NCBI GenBank assembly: GCA_963920765.1
Contig: OY987243.1
Location: 30,069,060-30,133,059 of the forward strand
Length of the DNA stretch: 64,000 nt
Direction: 5' to 3'
Source: Ulota crispa
Taxonomy: Eukaryota; Streptophyta; Bryopsida; Orthotrichales; Orthotrichaceae
Below the pieces are notes generated by a model that did not search any database, was not told where the DNA came from, and saw only the letters and a list, made by a program, of their open reading frames with translations. The stretch's first letter is position 1. Each line of letters begins with the position of its first letter. The translations under genes were made by a program, and so were the position numbers. Shown here piece after piece: positions 1 to 18,111 of this stretch.

Positions 1-187
1 TAAGAAGGTGAATCGCATTACATCAAGAACTCCAACGTTCCAAATCAAGGTATTACAGAAGTAGTAACACCGTACATCAAAGCTCAGAAATATTCATAAC
101 AGGTGTAACATAGAAAAATTGAAAGGTAAGCATAACAAACCAATGGAAATAAGGCATTGATAAACATCTTGAACCACTCCTAGCTAC

Positions 188-3100
188 CTTAAAGCTCTCG
201 CTACGTGCTTTGAGTGCTTCCAACTTCTTCTGCTGCTTAAATTCCTTAAACTCCCTGCGACAATCAATCCACAGACCTCAAAACCAAAGATCTATTGCAG
301 AGAAATTCATATTGCTCGCATATTAGTGTTTGCGAAATTCAACATACAAAGTATAAATAAGTGTGCCTTAATACATCAACACCTCAGCAACAAAGTATTG
401 ACAAAAAATAATACATACTGTCAAAACCGGAACGAAACCCCTGTAATCTCAGGAACAGAGCGAACGTATTTACCTGTAAACATCTTCAGATACTTGAGGA
501 CAGCTTGAATCCAAATTAAGTGCTTTGATGCCTGCTGGATCACCAGCTAATGGAGACAGAAGAGGGGAACCCCTACTCATAGGACTGTTCAACGGAGAAA
601 CAGATCCCTATATTGCCAAAAACCAAAGAACACGACGACATATCAAAATCTGAACATGAACACAACAAATGTTTCATAGACGGCAACTCTCACCTCTGGG
701 ATCAATACTATATTCTACAAAAGTCGGCAATAATTACTCGACAAATAAATCCAGCATTGAGATGCTGTACACCATGGACATGACAACTTGTCAAGAGGAC
801 CTAACAGCTCCTCTGATTAAGAACAGCCATTCTGGAGAGAAAACATAATGTGACATTGACTTGATAAAATATAGCGGGCTACCTTATTGGAGTGTTTACT
901 TTTGTCACCGACTAACAGTTTCCTTAGTCTTAACTGTTCTTTCTGGGAATCTGATGAGTTGTCAGGGCTGCCTCCATCCTCTCTCAGCAGAGGAAAATCC
1001 TGACGTTCACAAAAAAGTTTCTGCCATAAGATTTCCACTCATAATCGACAGGCGCAGAACACATCCAGGCAGCTAATTTGAACAATACAGAGGAACCTAC
1101 AAATCTACCACAAGAAATAGATCATTGCAAGACCGATCCAAATAGTTTACCAAACACAGTTTTGAGCATTCATATCATTGTCCAAAGCAAGTTTTTGAAC
1201 TCTCAAGACCATGAAGTAAGACTAGTTATAAACTAAATAACTGAATCCATTGGGAGATCTTCTCTAGTAATGGCATCAGAGTTAAAAGTACAAGCACATG
1301 AATGTAGAGAGTTCTAAGAGCTTTGTTAATCACCAAACTACATTTCCTAGAATAATACTTGCTACCACACTATAATCTAACAGGTTATCAATGAAGAACA
1401 ACGAAGAAATTAAGCACCACGCTCTGAACACACACGAGCAAAGCAATCTACAAATTAGCAGTCCAATAATAAACGAACAAACTACAATATCAGCGGAAGG
1501 ACAATGATTATACTTCAATCCCTTCACATCTGGGGACACAGTATACGCAGAATTGAGATTTCTGAAAACTGAAATTGAACGGTGAAAACACGCTCAGATT
1601 GAACACAAAATTAAAGATTTGTACAAGTTTGCCCTAAAAATCTACTAATACTCTATTCATGAATTCCATAAGGAATCGTATAAAAAGCTTGACTATGCTG
1701 AAATTATTTGTATACAATGATAAGCTTGACCAGATGAACTTAACTTCAAACCAAGGAGAACAATCAAACACAAGTAGAAGACGACTTCCGGGAAGATAAC
1801 TTACTTGAGGTTCTGCATATGATAAAACTGTTTCATCACAATCTGTTCCCCAGAGAGTCACGATTGCATTACATGTTAGTCCATGAAAGATGCTTACAAA
1901 GTGTTGCGGATACCAGGTATCAGATGAAGAGCAACATATGCCCGAATTGTTTCGATTCACCCACTTATTAACGCATGAAGACAGCGAAGTAACGTAGTAC
2001 AACTCCAGTTGACAAGTACCAATGCAAGCATTGCTGACAAGGTACCATTTCAAGCAGTGCTGACAAGAGTTTTGACCAATCAACAGTAACCTAACAACTG
2101 GAATTCCCGTAAAGGAACAACATGGCGGACTTTCCAGATTTTAGTCGTAAGGCCTAACCTGAAAAAGGAGTCCTAGAGCTGATATTTTGGCCGATGTGCC
2201 CACATGTCATGGGCGAGGATCCTCCAAAAGTCTCATCATTATGCTCGTTCATATGCTGGTCGTCATCGTCGTCCGCGCAGTATTCGTAACCACGTCCTAC
2301 AGATGAGTACTTGGTTTCCTCATCCATAGTCTCTAACTCTGGAGCTAGTTGAATACCTCTCTCCTAAAACATCAGTGTTATGGTCAAAAAACAGGACGAC
2401 ACAGTAAATTAAACAGGAGCAAATGAAAAACTCCTAACATTCAACCAGATGAATCAATTACTGCAAATAATTACTACAAAAAATAAACTCATGAAACTGA
2501 CAAACCTGATCGCAATCACTTAATGTGTAACGTAATTTTGAACTTAATCATAACAAGTTAATGCTGGCTTCGTAATCAATGTAGTGCGGTCCCATATCTA
2601 CAAAAATAAATAAAGGACATGAACACTTACCCCTTGCCATCTCATTCTAACCATCAACCACTCGAGAAATAAGAATTTTATTTGTAGTAAACACCACCAA
2701 TCACATAGTGCCGTTCCTGAATTTTGCAGCCTCAACACATGAACAAGGACTAAGAAAAAAGTTGTGATTAAGAACCACTTGTAGCACCATAAACTAGTAC
2801 GTAGCAACGGCGGTACCTCTGCAAGATGCACATTTCGAGTTTGCTGTCCTACAATTTCCAAAGCAATTTTTTGAGCCTCCCGTTCCCTCTCACGCAACTG
2901 TGGGCCTCGTACAAGCTTTGTCGTGTATAGCTCCTCGTCAAATGTACTTTCCACACCAAAAAGGGCTTTGTTTGCCTCAAATTGATCCCAGTTCCGACTT
3001 CTGAAAGTCAATATTGCGAAGGCACCTTTCAGAACATTTCAACTTTCAAAGGACCATTAAAAAGCCCAATTTGGTAAAATCTAAGTGTCAGCAAATTTTT

Positions 3101-5095
3101 ACCACAGAATCCCACAGAAATGCATCACAGATAGTTAACCTCCATGTGTTACTCAAGGTGATGCTTATAGGGTCAGAGCAGTCATCATCGGGCTTCCATG
3201 GCTTCAATTCACGCTCAGATTCGCGATGCCATCCTTGCGATACAATTGCATCAGTTACTAAGTCAAAGTGGTTCTCTCGAAGTTGGTTGTTTGCTAGAGC
3301 ATCTCCACTCAGAGTAACATCCTGTGACATCCCAGAAGACCCAAATAACAATAAGATAAACTGTAAAAATCAATAGAGAAACAGTGAGTTATACTACGAT
3401 AGCACTCTAGCCACTAGAATATACAGAAGCAGCGACACAATTAAGCACAGGACCACCAAACTAGCAATAGCAATAAAATCATTTATTTTTCCAACTGGCA
3501 AATGATTTAACCCATACAAAACTCTGAATTTGCATTCACATGCAATCAGGCAACACACCAATCGTCCAAGAACTCACCTTTGCGATAATTTGCACAAAAT
3601 CTTTCCCTGATATAACGTATGTCCTTAATGGAGGATTCCGAGCTGCCTGTCTAACTGGATCACCTTGAGCAGAATGCGCGCTTACATTGACGAGCCTTGC
3701 CATTTTCAATACAACCCCTACAAACAATACCAAGAATGCTCAAATAGCGCTGACTTGGACATAGGCAAAATCATGCAGGTGGCTATAACAAGCGTCAATC
3801 TTTGGATAAGTAAAAACTAGACACTTCAAGTGAAAAGGTGCATAAAAATTAGTCCACCAAAGATGATGTATTGATTTCATTACAAGAGGTGGGCAATGGA
3901 ATGCTTGGAAACGAAAATCATGTTGTAACGATTGTATGACACGACAATGTCACTAAGAAACTACACCTTAGACAGAAAGAACAATCCTCATTCAATAATT
4001 TAAAAATGGGACTTCATTACAAAGCTAACAATCACAAACGAAACGGAACACAAGAAGGAACCTTACCATACTCCTCATCCATAATAGCGACATGAAATAT
4101 TCCAGAGTACACATGCCCATCAATTTGCTGGACCTCAACATGCTGACCGATAAGGCACGTGTGCATGTACAATAACCGTTCAACAATTCCTTTATTCCAA
4201 CCTGCAAGATCAAAGGCGTAGGTCAAAAGCTGAAACGCGACAAGAAATTGATGAGTACATGCTGAATTTATTACCATAAGTTGCCAACATACATTAATCA
4301 GACCTAGCGAGTAAAAAACGAGCCGAACCCATGATAATGATGGTGAACACAGAGAATGTCCCCAAGAAGTGTAATCAACGAATATTGGTGATTTCACAAA
4401 ATATACCGGCGCAAATGCTGGCACCAATGCAGTAAAAAATCGTTCAAACAATCCTTGCTAAACACATCAGCATGAATCTTTAGCCAGCACGTACGTATAA
4501 ACTACTAAAATTGACAGAACAAGCCCAATTCTTCACTCAGCCCCCCAAAAATCAGAAGGTTAACCCTAAACAAATATTATCCATTGTGCTCAAGAAATGC
4601 CAAACAGGTTACACTAAAGAATAATCCGTTCTTCACATCCTATTGGTCGTCGTAGCACCCAAGATTTTGTAGGAGAATAACCTAGAAACATTCCTGCAAT
4701 GTGCCGTTAAGTTGGAGCCAAACCTTGTGAGGTGTTGAAAGGCGTTCGAGCAGGCTGTCTCCAATTCAACTTATCTGTCCGATTCAAACCGTCCTTGTCG
4801 ATCCATCGCCGACCAGTCCCATTCGTAAAGGAGGGCATCTGCGGAGACTGCGTACTGTGAGTGTATACAAAGAAAATGTGAACCTAATAAATATATATAT
4901 CTGATGAGGATTTACGATCAGGAAATAAATAACGAGACAGAACACAGCTCTGATAATCGTGCCCTAACTGATAAGGACGAAATCAGATAAACAACAACTA
5001 TGCCTGCGCATAAACGATTCCACCAACAAATCTGATCGTCGTCAGGAAAAAAAGAAGAAAGGGATTGTCAACTTATGTACCTGCGGATGACTCAT
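188..5095 (-). CDS. Ataxin-2 homologue (CID3/CID4-like), 3' end outside window
   Basis: RNA-binding adaptor of the ataxin-2 family. Plant members (CID3/CID4) bind poly(A)-binding protein and act in mRNA and stress-granule metabolism in the cytoplasm. Exons deduced from splice sites and frame: 5081-5095 (start), 4724-4847, 4067-4201, 3578-3717, 3153-3321, 2817-3000, 2159-2363, 1805-1842, 883-999, 474-607 and 188-254; the gene continues left of base 1. The third and fourth exons encode the Sm-like domain (HTCLIGQHVEV, VYSGIFHVA, then VLKMARLV). The sixth gives the LsmAD domain (SRNWDQFEANKALFGVES, DEELYTTKL). The seventh begins ERGIQLAPELE and contains DEETKYSSV. Later exons carry SPLLSPLAGDPAGIKALNL and the charged EFKEFKQQKKLEALKARSE, both CID-like. 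The PAM2 motif expected near the C terminus is not in the window. All junctions keep frame except 3153 to 3000, which is off by one base, so one splice site there is wrong or unusual. Exon 1805-1842 is the least certain. Family identity is secure; which CID paralogue is not. Confidence 0.9.
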
Positions 5096-5145
5096 ATCGC
5101 CCAAATCTGTCAGTCGGACAGGTTTATACAAGGAGGTCAAAACTG

Positions 5146-5359
5146 AAACCCTAAACCTAACCCCCTCGAACGTCCCTCAATAAGATACGATGAAGACACT
5201 TCGAAAACATGAAAGAACAAATCGCTGAGAATACCGCGTTTTCGGTACCAGACAGCGCAAGAGTGACTCGTCGTTACCAGACCACCGACCCGAGCATGCG
5301 CGACAGAAAACACACTCTGGATTTGAAAACCAACAACTGTGACACATGCTAAACCCTAA
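5146..5359 (-). promoter_or_regulatory. Telo-boxes upstream of the ataxin-2-like gene
   Basis: Two AAACCCTAA motifs, at 5146-5154 and 5351-5359, lie about 50 and 256 bases upstream of the start codon at 5095. Such telo-boxes are known in promoters and leaders of plant translation-related genes. Function here is inferred from sequence and position only. Confidence 0.45.
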
Positions 5360-5927
5360 ACCGATTGATTACTGGAAAGACCACAAAGATCCAACTCAAT
5401 TGCGAATGCTTTTCAAGTCCAACTAACGCGGCAAGAAACCATCCAAACTCCCGCTCAAGCGCTCCTTTTCAGAAACGCATCATCGCTAGAAGCACCATCG
5501 CAGCAGAAGTTTGTGGTTTAGGGTGTTGTCGTGAGTATGAGTGACTATCTCTCCATCTGCCTCGTACGAAAGTTGCCTTTGCAGCAACAGTTGTGGTGAA
5601 GGGGAAGAGCAAGGGAAGTACAATACCAGGCCAAGGTTTGCTTGGACGGTGATGAAAACACGGAAACGGCTTCTGAACTTCACGATCCCATGCCCGCGAC
5701 CTCTCTTGAGATCCGTCGATCCTGCACCAGTACTGCTTTGATATGCCCGTCGATGCCGTCGATGTCGACCTGTGAACCCGCGCCGCGTCTTTAGGTCACA
5801 GAAGGTACGTTTTGAAACTTTCGAATCGCCACATTGGCATTGTTGATATTTTAAGGGCCGCTTTACACGTAGAGGCCGGGTCAATTCTACTTGGAGCCAA
5901 TTGTCTAAAATTTCAGTCCATTTTTGG
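5360..5927. other. 5' flank of ataxin-2-like gene, no gene seen
   Basis: This stretch lies upstream of the minus-strand gene. ORFs up to 132 codons are present on both strands, but they resemble no family and overlap one another. It probably holds promoter sequence. The first transposon copy starts at about 5928. Confidence 0.4.
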
Positions 5928-6284
5928 TTTAGCCTCTAAACGTCGGCACGGATGAAAAACGTTTGTTGCCTCCGAAAAAAACTCTGTATACCAAAAAAAG
6001 ATTGATTTTGATTTGATTTTTTTTCAGAAGTGATCATAAAAGCGTAGTACATCATGGAAGGCAAAAATTTACCTCTTGAGATATATTCATTTTATTTTGT
6101 AACTCAAATTGTGATACATGGTGTTAGCTCCCAAGCTGCCCTTCTTCCAATTTTCATGAGGGCATCATGCATTGTTGACTTTTCCAGCTTTTTGAAGCAA
6201 TACTACTAGTGCCCATGTGCAAAACAATGTAGAATGCTACAAGCAGGGCAAGCCACGGTGAACCATCCGTCTTTTAAGGGTTAA
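5928..6284 (+). mobile_element. TTAA-bounded MITE, family A copy 1
   Basis: A non-coding repeat of about 355 bp, alignable along its whole length with 33227-33592. Both copies share the inner blocks TTAGCTCCCAAGCTG and CATGCATTGTTGACTTTTCC. The right end is TTTTAAGGGTTAA; the left end is a decayed version of TTAACCCCTAAACGTC. No ORF is present, so it must depend on a transposase encoded elsewhere. Confidence 0.75.
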
Positions 6285-6724
6285 CAAGGACAGAAATTGT
6301 ACTTTAGCCACCAAAAAACAAGCTAAGTGACAAAAAAAAGAGTTGTTCTTAACTATTTTTTTTTGTAAAAGTGATCATAGACACATGGTGCATTATAAAA
6401 GGCAAAAAACCATCTTAGCAAATAAGTTGTTTTTCAGCTAATTTTTTTTGTAAAAGTGATCATAGACACTTGGTGCATCGTGGAAGGCAAAAAACCATCT
6501 TAGCAAATGCACTCATATTTTTTGATAACCCATGTTGTGAGAAGATTCAGACACACAATGTTAGGTCCCAAGCTGTTCATCTTGCACTTTTCATGAGGGT
6601 ACCATGCATTGTTGACTTTTGCAATTTTAAGAAACAAAATTTTAATGGGTGGGCATTTGCTACACCACTGTAGAAACCACTGTAGAGGGCAGGCACGGCC
6701 ACCCATCTGACGTTCAAGGGTTAA
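6281..6724 (+). mobile_element. TTAA-bounded MITE, family A-related, with internal duplication
   Basis: This starts at the TTAA that ends the previous copy and finishes at GTTCAAGGGTTAA. It is alignable in reverse with 33589-33966 and more distantly with family A copy 1. Its first half contains a local duplication of about 60-90 bp: the block beginning GTAAAAGTGATCATAGACAC occurs twice, near 6366 and 6451. It has no coding capacity. Confidence 0.65.
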
Positions 6725-6990
6725 TAAACATTTAGCAAATTATAAGATCCTATTAGCAAGTGAAAAATGATGAGTTTGCACTTTTGAAAGTATTATTTGG
6801 ATACTATGAGAATAAGTTGTGAGTTTTTAATGAGCCAAGTGCAGTTGTACCTAATACCAACAGAAGGTTTCATGTTCACATGTTGTACATCCTTGTAATT
6901 ACATTTATACACTTCCACAAATTCTCCAAGATTTTAGAGGTGATGGTTATGGGGACAATGGAGCTTATGGGTTCTACTACCTTAGTGGGA
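6725..6990 (+). mobile_element. Degenerate copy of the element found in CYP704B intron 3
   Basis: This non-coding stretch aligns with 53030-53280, sharing GGTTTCATGTTCACATGTTG and AGATTTTAGAGGTGATGGTT. The terminal inverted repeats clear in the 53-kb copy have mostly been lost here. It abuts the preceding TTAA element. Confidence 0.55.
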
Positions 6991-7077
6991 GGCCTCCCCC
7001 TAGAGACCTCTTGCAATGTGAGGGCCTGAGCCTAAGGGGCAAGGCCCTCACATTGCAAAAAGCCTTTGGGGAGGCAT
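6991..7077. repeat. Hairpin with arms of about 36 bp
   Basis: The left arm, GGCCTCCCCCTAGAGACCTC followed by TTGCAATGTGAGGGCC, pairs with the right arm GGCCCTCACATTGCAA followed by AAAGCCTTTGGGGAGGC, across a loop of about 15 bases. It is GC-rich against an AT-rich background. No ORF is present. It may be a foldback element remnant or a transcribed stem-loop. Confidence 0.6.
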
Positions 7078-7086
7078 CCCGCTACG

Positions 7087-7318
7087 TTAACCCCTAAACG
7101 TCCTAGCGTGTCGCTTCGACTAGTACAATACGGGGTATTTTTCTTGTATTTGGAATGGATCCACAAAGACTTCATTTGAGACCAACAAAGAAGTTGAAGA
7201 ATAGATCAATGCGGTTCTCATGAGCTACTTGAGATCCAAAATTAAAATTTTGAATTGGTAGCAAATGACAATTATACGTCAGCGTATATACTATATCCTA
7301 TGGACGTTTAAGGGTTAA
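7087..7318 (+). mobile_element. TTAA-bounded MITE, family B short copy
   Basis: This begins TTAACCCCTAAACGTCC and ends GGACGTTTAAGGGTTAA, giving inverted ends of about 13 bp and a TTAA at each side. The inner half aligns with the right part of 41396-42268, sharing CTTGTATTTGGAAT and GAGCTACTTGAGATC. It is non-coding and about 230 bp long. Confidence 0.75.
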
Positions 7319-8957
7319 GCACGCGGGCAACCGTAATTTCAATTGTAAAATTGTGCCAATTCATGAAATAATAATCTCACAGTGCCAAGCATTGTGAGCA
7401 GTGCCACACGATGTGAACAGTGTCATTATGACCAAAAATCCTATTACTTTTCTACATCTCAAAGGGTGCAGAGTGCTTAACAATATTTAGAACAGTTGAG
7501 TCTTTGCATAAATAGCTACAAGTATCTTCTAATGATAAGTTTCTCTTCATTTCAAATTAGAAAACCTGTAATTGCACATGTTTTCTTTCACGCTTATTTT
7601 TTGCGCATTTTTTATGTGAGCCTGAGACTATGAAAATCTAAAAAGAGTCTAGAAATTTATGAATAATTTTTCTACACGCCCCCATGTACCAAGGTTAAAT
7701 GAGTATTGGTGACTCCATTTAGCATAAGTTATAAATGAAATCAATTTTTTTTTACAACTTTTGCACTTTTACTTTCATACTCTACTCTATTTTTAAGTGG
7801 ACATTGACTAAAAATGGATACATAAAACTGACACACACAACCCTTGTTTTATTTAATGGCAGATTCCAAACACCCCTTAAAAAATTCATTGCAAAATGTT
7901 TCTAAATTTGAGATAAGTATAGTAATATACACAAGGGTTTGATTATAAATGTTGTTTCATTGATGATCTTCATATCCATAGATGCAAATAGCATCAATTA
8001 TTTGAATTATGCCATGAAATTCATACTAAGTGCCCTCCTTGTGAAAGACTTTTATTTTTAGTTGTTCACAAATTTGCAATTTGCAATTTCAATTGAACTA
8101 CTAAATCTTAATGAAGTATAGAAAATGAGGGTGACAAGTCATGCATTCATCCTAATACATTTACTTGTATAAAATGTAGAAAACATGTATCAAAATTGGG
8201 AAGCATTTTGGCAATTTTGTTTTTTGTGAAATGGATAATTTCTTGTCAAATATTCCCTCCAATTGTTTTTGTATTGTTGAGGAGTAAAAACTTGCTCATC
8301 AAAGGAATCCTACTCCTTAGTACTACCTCTTTACTCCCTTGCCATTATTATATTCCTAGACCATACATCCAAGGTCAATCATTTTGTTTTGGTGTTTTTC
8401 ACTAGAGTCTATGTTTGTATGCTTGACAACTAAAAATACAATATATGTAGAAATTTAGTATAAGCTATGATTCAAATAGGAACAATATGACACAACAAAA
8501 ATGGAAATATACATACTATACGTCATGAATATGTATATATGTATACAAACTTTAAAAATTAATATATTTGTGATTTAAATGGTATTGTAAATGTTCATTG
8601 TGGTATAATATATTTTGGTATTGTGTAGAGTAACATAAGGGATCATGCTGGGCAACTTAAGTAAATGGCAATCAACCACTTGCATTGCTTGCGTACTATA
8701 GATAATAAAAAAACCTCTAAAACTATAGATGGAGTAATCAATGATAGCATAAAAGATTTTAAATAGAGATTATAAACTATATTGAATCTCCAAGAGAAGC
8801 TGATTACATCAAGCTTTGAAAGGTGTACACTAAATGTCATAAGGAGTCAAATAGATTTCAAAAAACAAATGGTTGGTTTGAAAATAAGTAGTCATATCCA
8901 AATTAAATCATTCAAATGATGTAGATGAACAGTTGTTGGAAAACATCAATAACGTAC
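7319..8957. other. AT-rich intergenic DNA, nothing recognised
   Basis: Only short ORFs in low-complexity AT-rich sequence. No splice-linked coding signal, tRNA or clear repeat boundary was found. Confidence 0.4.
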
Positions 8958-9215
8958 TTAACCCTCAAAGACTCAAGCTTTTTCTTTTTCTGAAAGTCAT
9001 TGAAAACTGTCACTTTTGGCGGAGAGAGTAGAAAAGTAGGAAAAAAAGTTTTTTGAAAATCCAACCATGTGATCTTGTCCTAGAGTTATGGGAGGTACTT
9101 GTGGGGAAAAAAATCAGCTCATTTCAAATGTTCAAGAGTGAGAAATTGACATTTGAAGTGAAAAAAAAGCGGTTTTTTACCTTGTTGTCCAAGTTTCAAA
9201 ATCCTATATGAGTGA
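8958..9215 (+). mobile_element. TTAACCC-ended repeat, family C, copy 1
   Basis: This starts TTAACCCTCAAAGACTC and aligns for about 250 bp with 42738-42988, sharing GACATTTGAAGTGAAAAAAA. I could not find a matching right end, so only the left part is placed. Confidence 0.5.
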
Positions 9216-11167
9216 AGTATGTGAGTTATCAAGGCTTCAACAAGGCAAGGTTATTTTTGAGCTCAAATTTGAAATTGCCCTATTATCACTTCAAAGTTGC
9301 TACAAGTCGTCATATATGATTATATTTTGTCATTTTCATCTTTGATCTTTTCTTTTCTTTTCCTTGGCCTTGTGATCATCCACAAGTGCTAGTTAAATTG
9401 ACAAAGTTCAATTGTTTTTGGTTTTTTGCAATTGATCTTTCTATAACAAACAAGTTGGGGTTCTACATTGTATGTCTAATTGAAGTCTTTACAATTAGTA
9501 GGTACTATCTTGAGCAGCTTTTGGTCAAAGGGGAAAAAAATTACACCTATTAAATAAAGAACTTTGAGACCTCTCTTGCAATATTGATGAATCCAAATTT
9601 GAAGCATATCCCTAAAAGAAATAAGTGCTTGAAAACAAAGTACTCATAATAGGGGCAGAAGTGATAATAGGGAAAGTTATCAGTACCTATTATGAATTAT
9701 TTTTTTGGTTATCAAGCCTAGTGTAGAGAGGTTTAAGGACCACTCCAAATTTTCCAAAATGAGAATGCATATTACAACATACCCGGCCTGTAGCTTACGA
9801 CAAAAATCTTTGGATCAGATCTATGTAATTAGATCTTTTGAGGCATATAGTTAATATTTATCAAACAATTCAAAATTAAAATTCAGAAATTCTTTGAAAT
9901 CGATTTTGTATGTTACTTAAGTAAACTCTAGAAAATTTTGACTTGTTATACGTATAAAATACAAAATTTTATATAAAGTACTTAAATTAATACTTATGAA
10001 TTGATGAAAAAATTACTACAGACCATGCCTTCAACTAGAAAAGTTTGTGTCTAACCTAATACAAACCCTATACACTCTATCCCTTTACTTGTATTACAAA
10101 CACCTAAGTCTAAATTTTTTAGGACATTTGAATATATTAAGCTATGGGTTTCACTAAAGTTTTTTTTAGCTACTGAAGGATTTACTTGTAGTCTTACATA
10201 CAAAACCTCCCAAGGCCAAGTGTCTAATCATTCTTGAGGGAATACAACACTAACGTTCACAAATCAATTACACATGAAGAAAAAAGGATAAGTGTCCACA
10301 AATCAATCGTAGACAAAGGGATAGGCCATTTGTAAAAATCTAATCCTTTCAAATGTATGAAAACCAACACAACAATCTGATGTCCATTAGAAGGGTAAAA
10401 AAAGGACAAACTTTTGTACCCACAAGACACATTTGAATTTGGATATCGTTCTATATACCATTTGATTTCTACAATTGCAAAGTAGCAATTACAACGCATT
10501 TTAACACATTTTATGAATAGTGTGTTTTGGTTACACACATTAACTTCAGGTATCAACATGTATTTATCTATCTATCTCTAATATAAAGCATTGGGTATTT
10601 GTCTGTCATCAGAAATCTAGAAAGAGAGGGAGGAATAGAGAAGAAAAGGGAAGGAAAAGGAAGGTAAAAGGTTGCAAAAAGAGGGAAAAAAAAAAGGCAG
10701 ATAAGACAATGCAAAGAGCCGGCAAAGTTGCCACTAACGCTAAAGCCTAACAAGTCCATAGACTTTATCAAGGAAAGATTTTGATCTCATACCAAAGATG
10801 ATAAAGTACCTGCCTACTACTAAGCTTACTGCTAACCAAAAGAAAGAATAACAAAAGGTGTTTCAAAAATACAACACCAATCGAAACCTTTATGATTCAA
10901 AAAGCCACTACACCATTTGCAATGAAGAGCAAACTTGGATTTGATTGGTCAACTCTCGATTGGGTCACCTGCCAAAACCAACAAGGTCATAATTCTATTT
11001 GATACAAAGCCAATGCCAAAAGTACAATACAAATAAAGATAGATAAACAGATATATTATTATGTTGTTTTTTGTTTCTTAAGTAACTTTGAAAGTTGGAT
11101 GAAATTATTATCTTCTTCTAAGCTCATTATCTAGCATGATTGAACACGAGTATATTAGAGGTTGTTA
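9216..11167. other. Intergenic DNA with a purine tract, no gene seen
   Basis: No coding signal on either strand. A purine-rich stretch runs at about 10615-10690, with runs of GGAAGG and GAAAAGG. The rest is AT-rich, with small ORFs resembling no family. Confidence 0.35.
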
Positions 11168-11559
11168 AGGGCCACTTTATAGTAGGGGTTACATCCTATT
11201 CCCAATTTGCAATCCAATGGGTTAATCATTGGACCAAAGTTTTGATTGGGCTCTAACATAAAGCTCTTGAGCCCAATTGATGACCCAATTTTAAATCAAC
11301 AAATTGAACTCATGGTTCATGTTCTTAAATTGGGTCAATGCATTGTGGTGACCCCATTTTTTGACTTAGGTTCAATTTTTGACGCAAAATTTTTGTCACA
11401 TAAACAACTAAAAAATCAACATGACCAGTTGAACCAACCCTCAACTTAAAACCTTACGGCCCAAATGATGATCCAATTCAAGGCTTTGAGCAATTCCATT
11501 GTTTTTTTTGATGGTTCTTAAATGGGGTCAACAATTGGATACTAATATAAAGTGGCCCT
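11168..11559. mobile_element. MITE with AGGGCCACTTTATA inverted ends
   Basis: The left end AGGGCCACTTTATAGTA is matched in inverse by ATATAAAGTGGCCCT at the right end, about 390 bp apart. A relative sits in a beta-amylase intron (14790-14996). It is non-coding. I could not define a target-site duplication. Confidence 0.6.
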
Positions 11560-11777
11560 AAGTATAGGAGGTTATGGTGTCATCTATTGAATGACCCAAT
11601 ACACTTACTATTTGGAATGGCAAAGGAATAGTTCCCAATGATTGACACTATTTATACAAATTGAATAAAACATCAATTGATTATGATTAAGTTACAACCT
11701 AAGACTTTTGACACATTTTGTTAACTGTTTGTATGTTGTTTATTTCATCAATATGCTCTCAAGTACAAATACTTAAG

Positions 11778-12098
11778 ATTTTTTTGCAAGGATTTTTTTC
11801 CAAAAATATGTTGTAAAAATCAAGGTTTCTTAATGATTCGTTCAATTTTTACAGCAGCTTTTTTAGCACCTCTAGGCATTGGAGAAACGCTTTATGAAAT
11901 GAGAGAAAGGAAGGACTTGAAAAGAAACCTCTACAAAAACTTGTGATTATTTTTGCAAGGAATTTTTGTGAAAAGCTGCTATAAAAAAATTGTTGTTTCT
12001 TTAGACTTTTCCAGTAGCTTTTTTAACACCTCCAGATATCGGAAAAAAATGCACAATGAAATGAGAGAAGGACTTGAAAAGAAACCTCTAAACTTGTG
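11778..12098. repeat. Two-copy tandem duplication at the 3' side of the beta-amylase gene
   Basis: Copies of about 165 and 152 bp (11778-11943 and 11947-12098) share TTTTGCAAGGA near their starts, then AATGAGAGAAAGGAAGGACTT or a shorter form of it, then GACTTGAAAAGAAACCTCTA. The second copy abuts the donor of the last recognised beta-amylase exon, so it lies in that gene's next intron or 3' region. Confidence 0.65.
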
Positions 12099-12118
12099 AC
12101 ATGGAAGTGCTAACTTAC

Positions 12119-18111
<5,993 letters not shown>

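Noticed and set aside
1634..2083. 149-codon minus-strand ORF
   Set aside because: It lies in an intron region of the ataxin-2-like gene and has an unnatural, Cys/Trp-rich composition. Only its 13-residue DCDETVLSYAEPQ part fits as an exon.
5486..5884. 132-codon minus-strand ORF starting MTRPLRVKRP
   Set aside because: It lies upstream of the ataxin-2-like start, has no recognisable domain and overlaps a plus-strand ORF. Probably chance in GC-richer promoter DNA.
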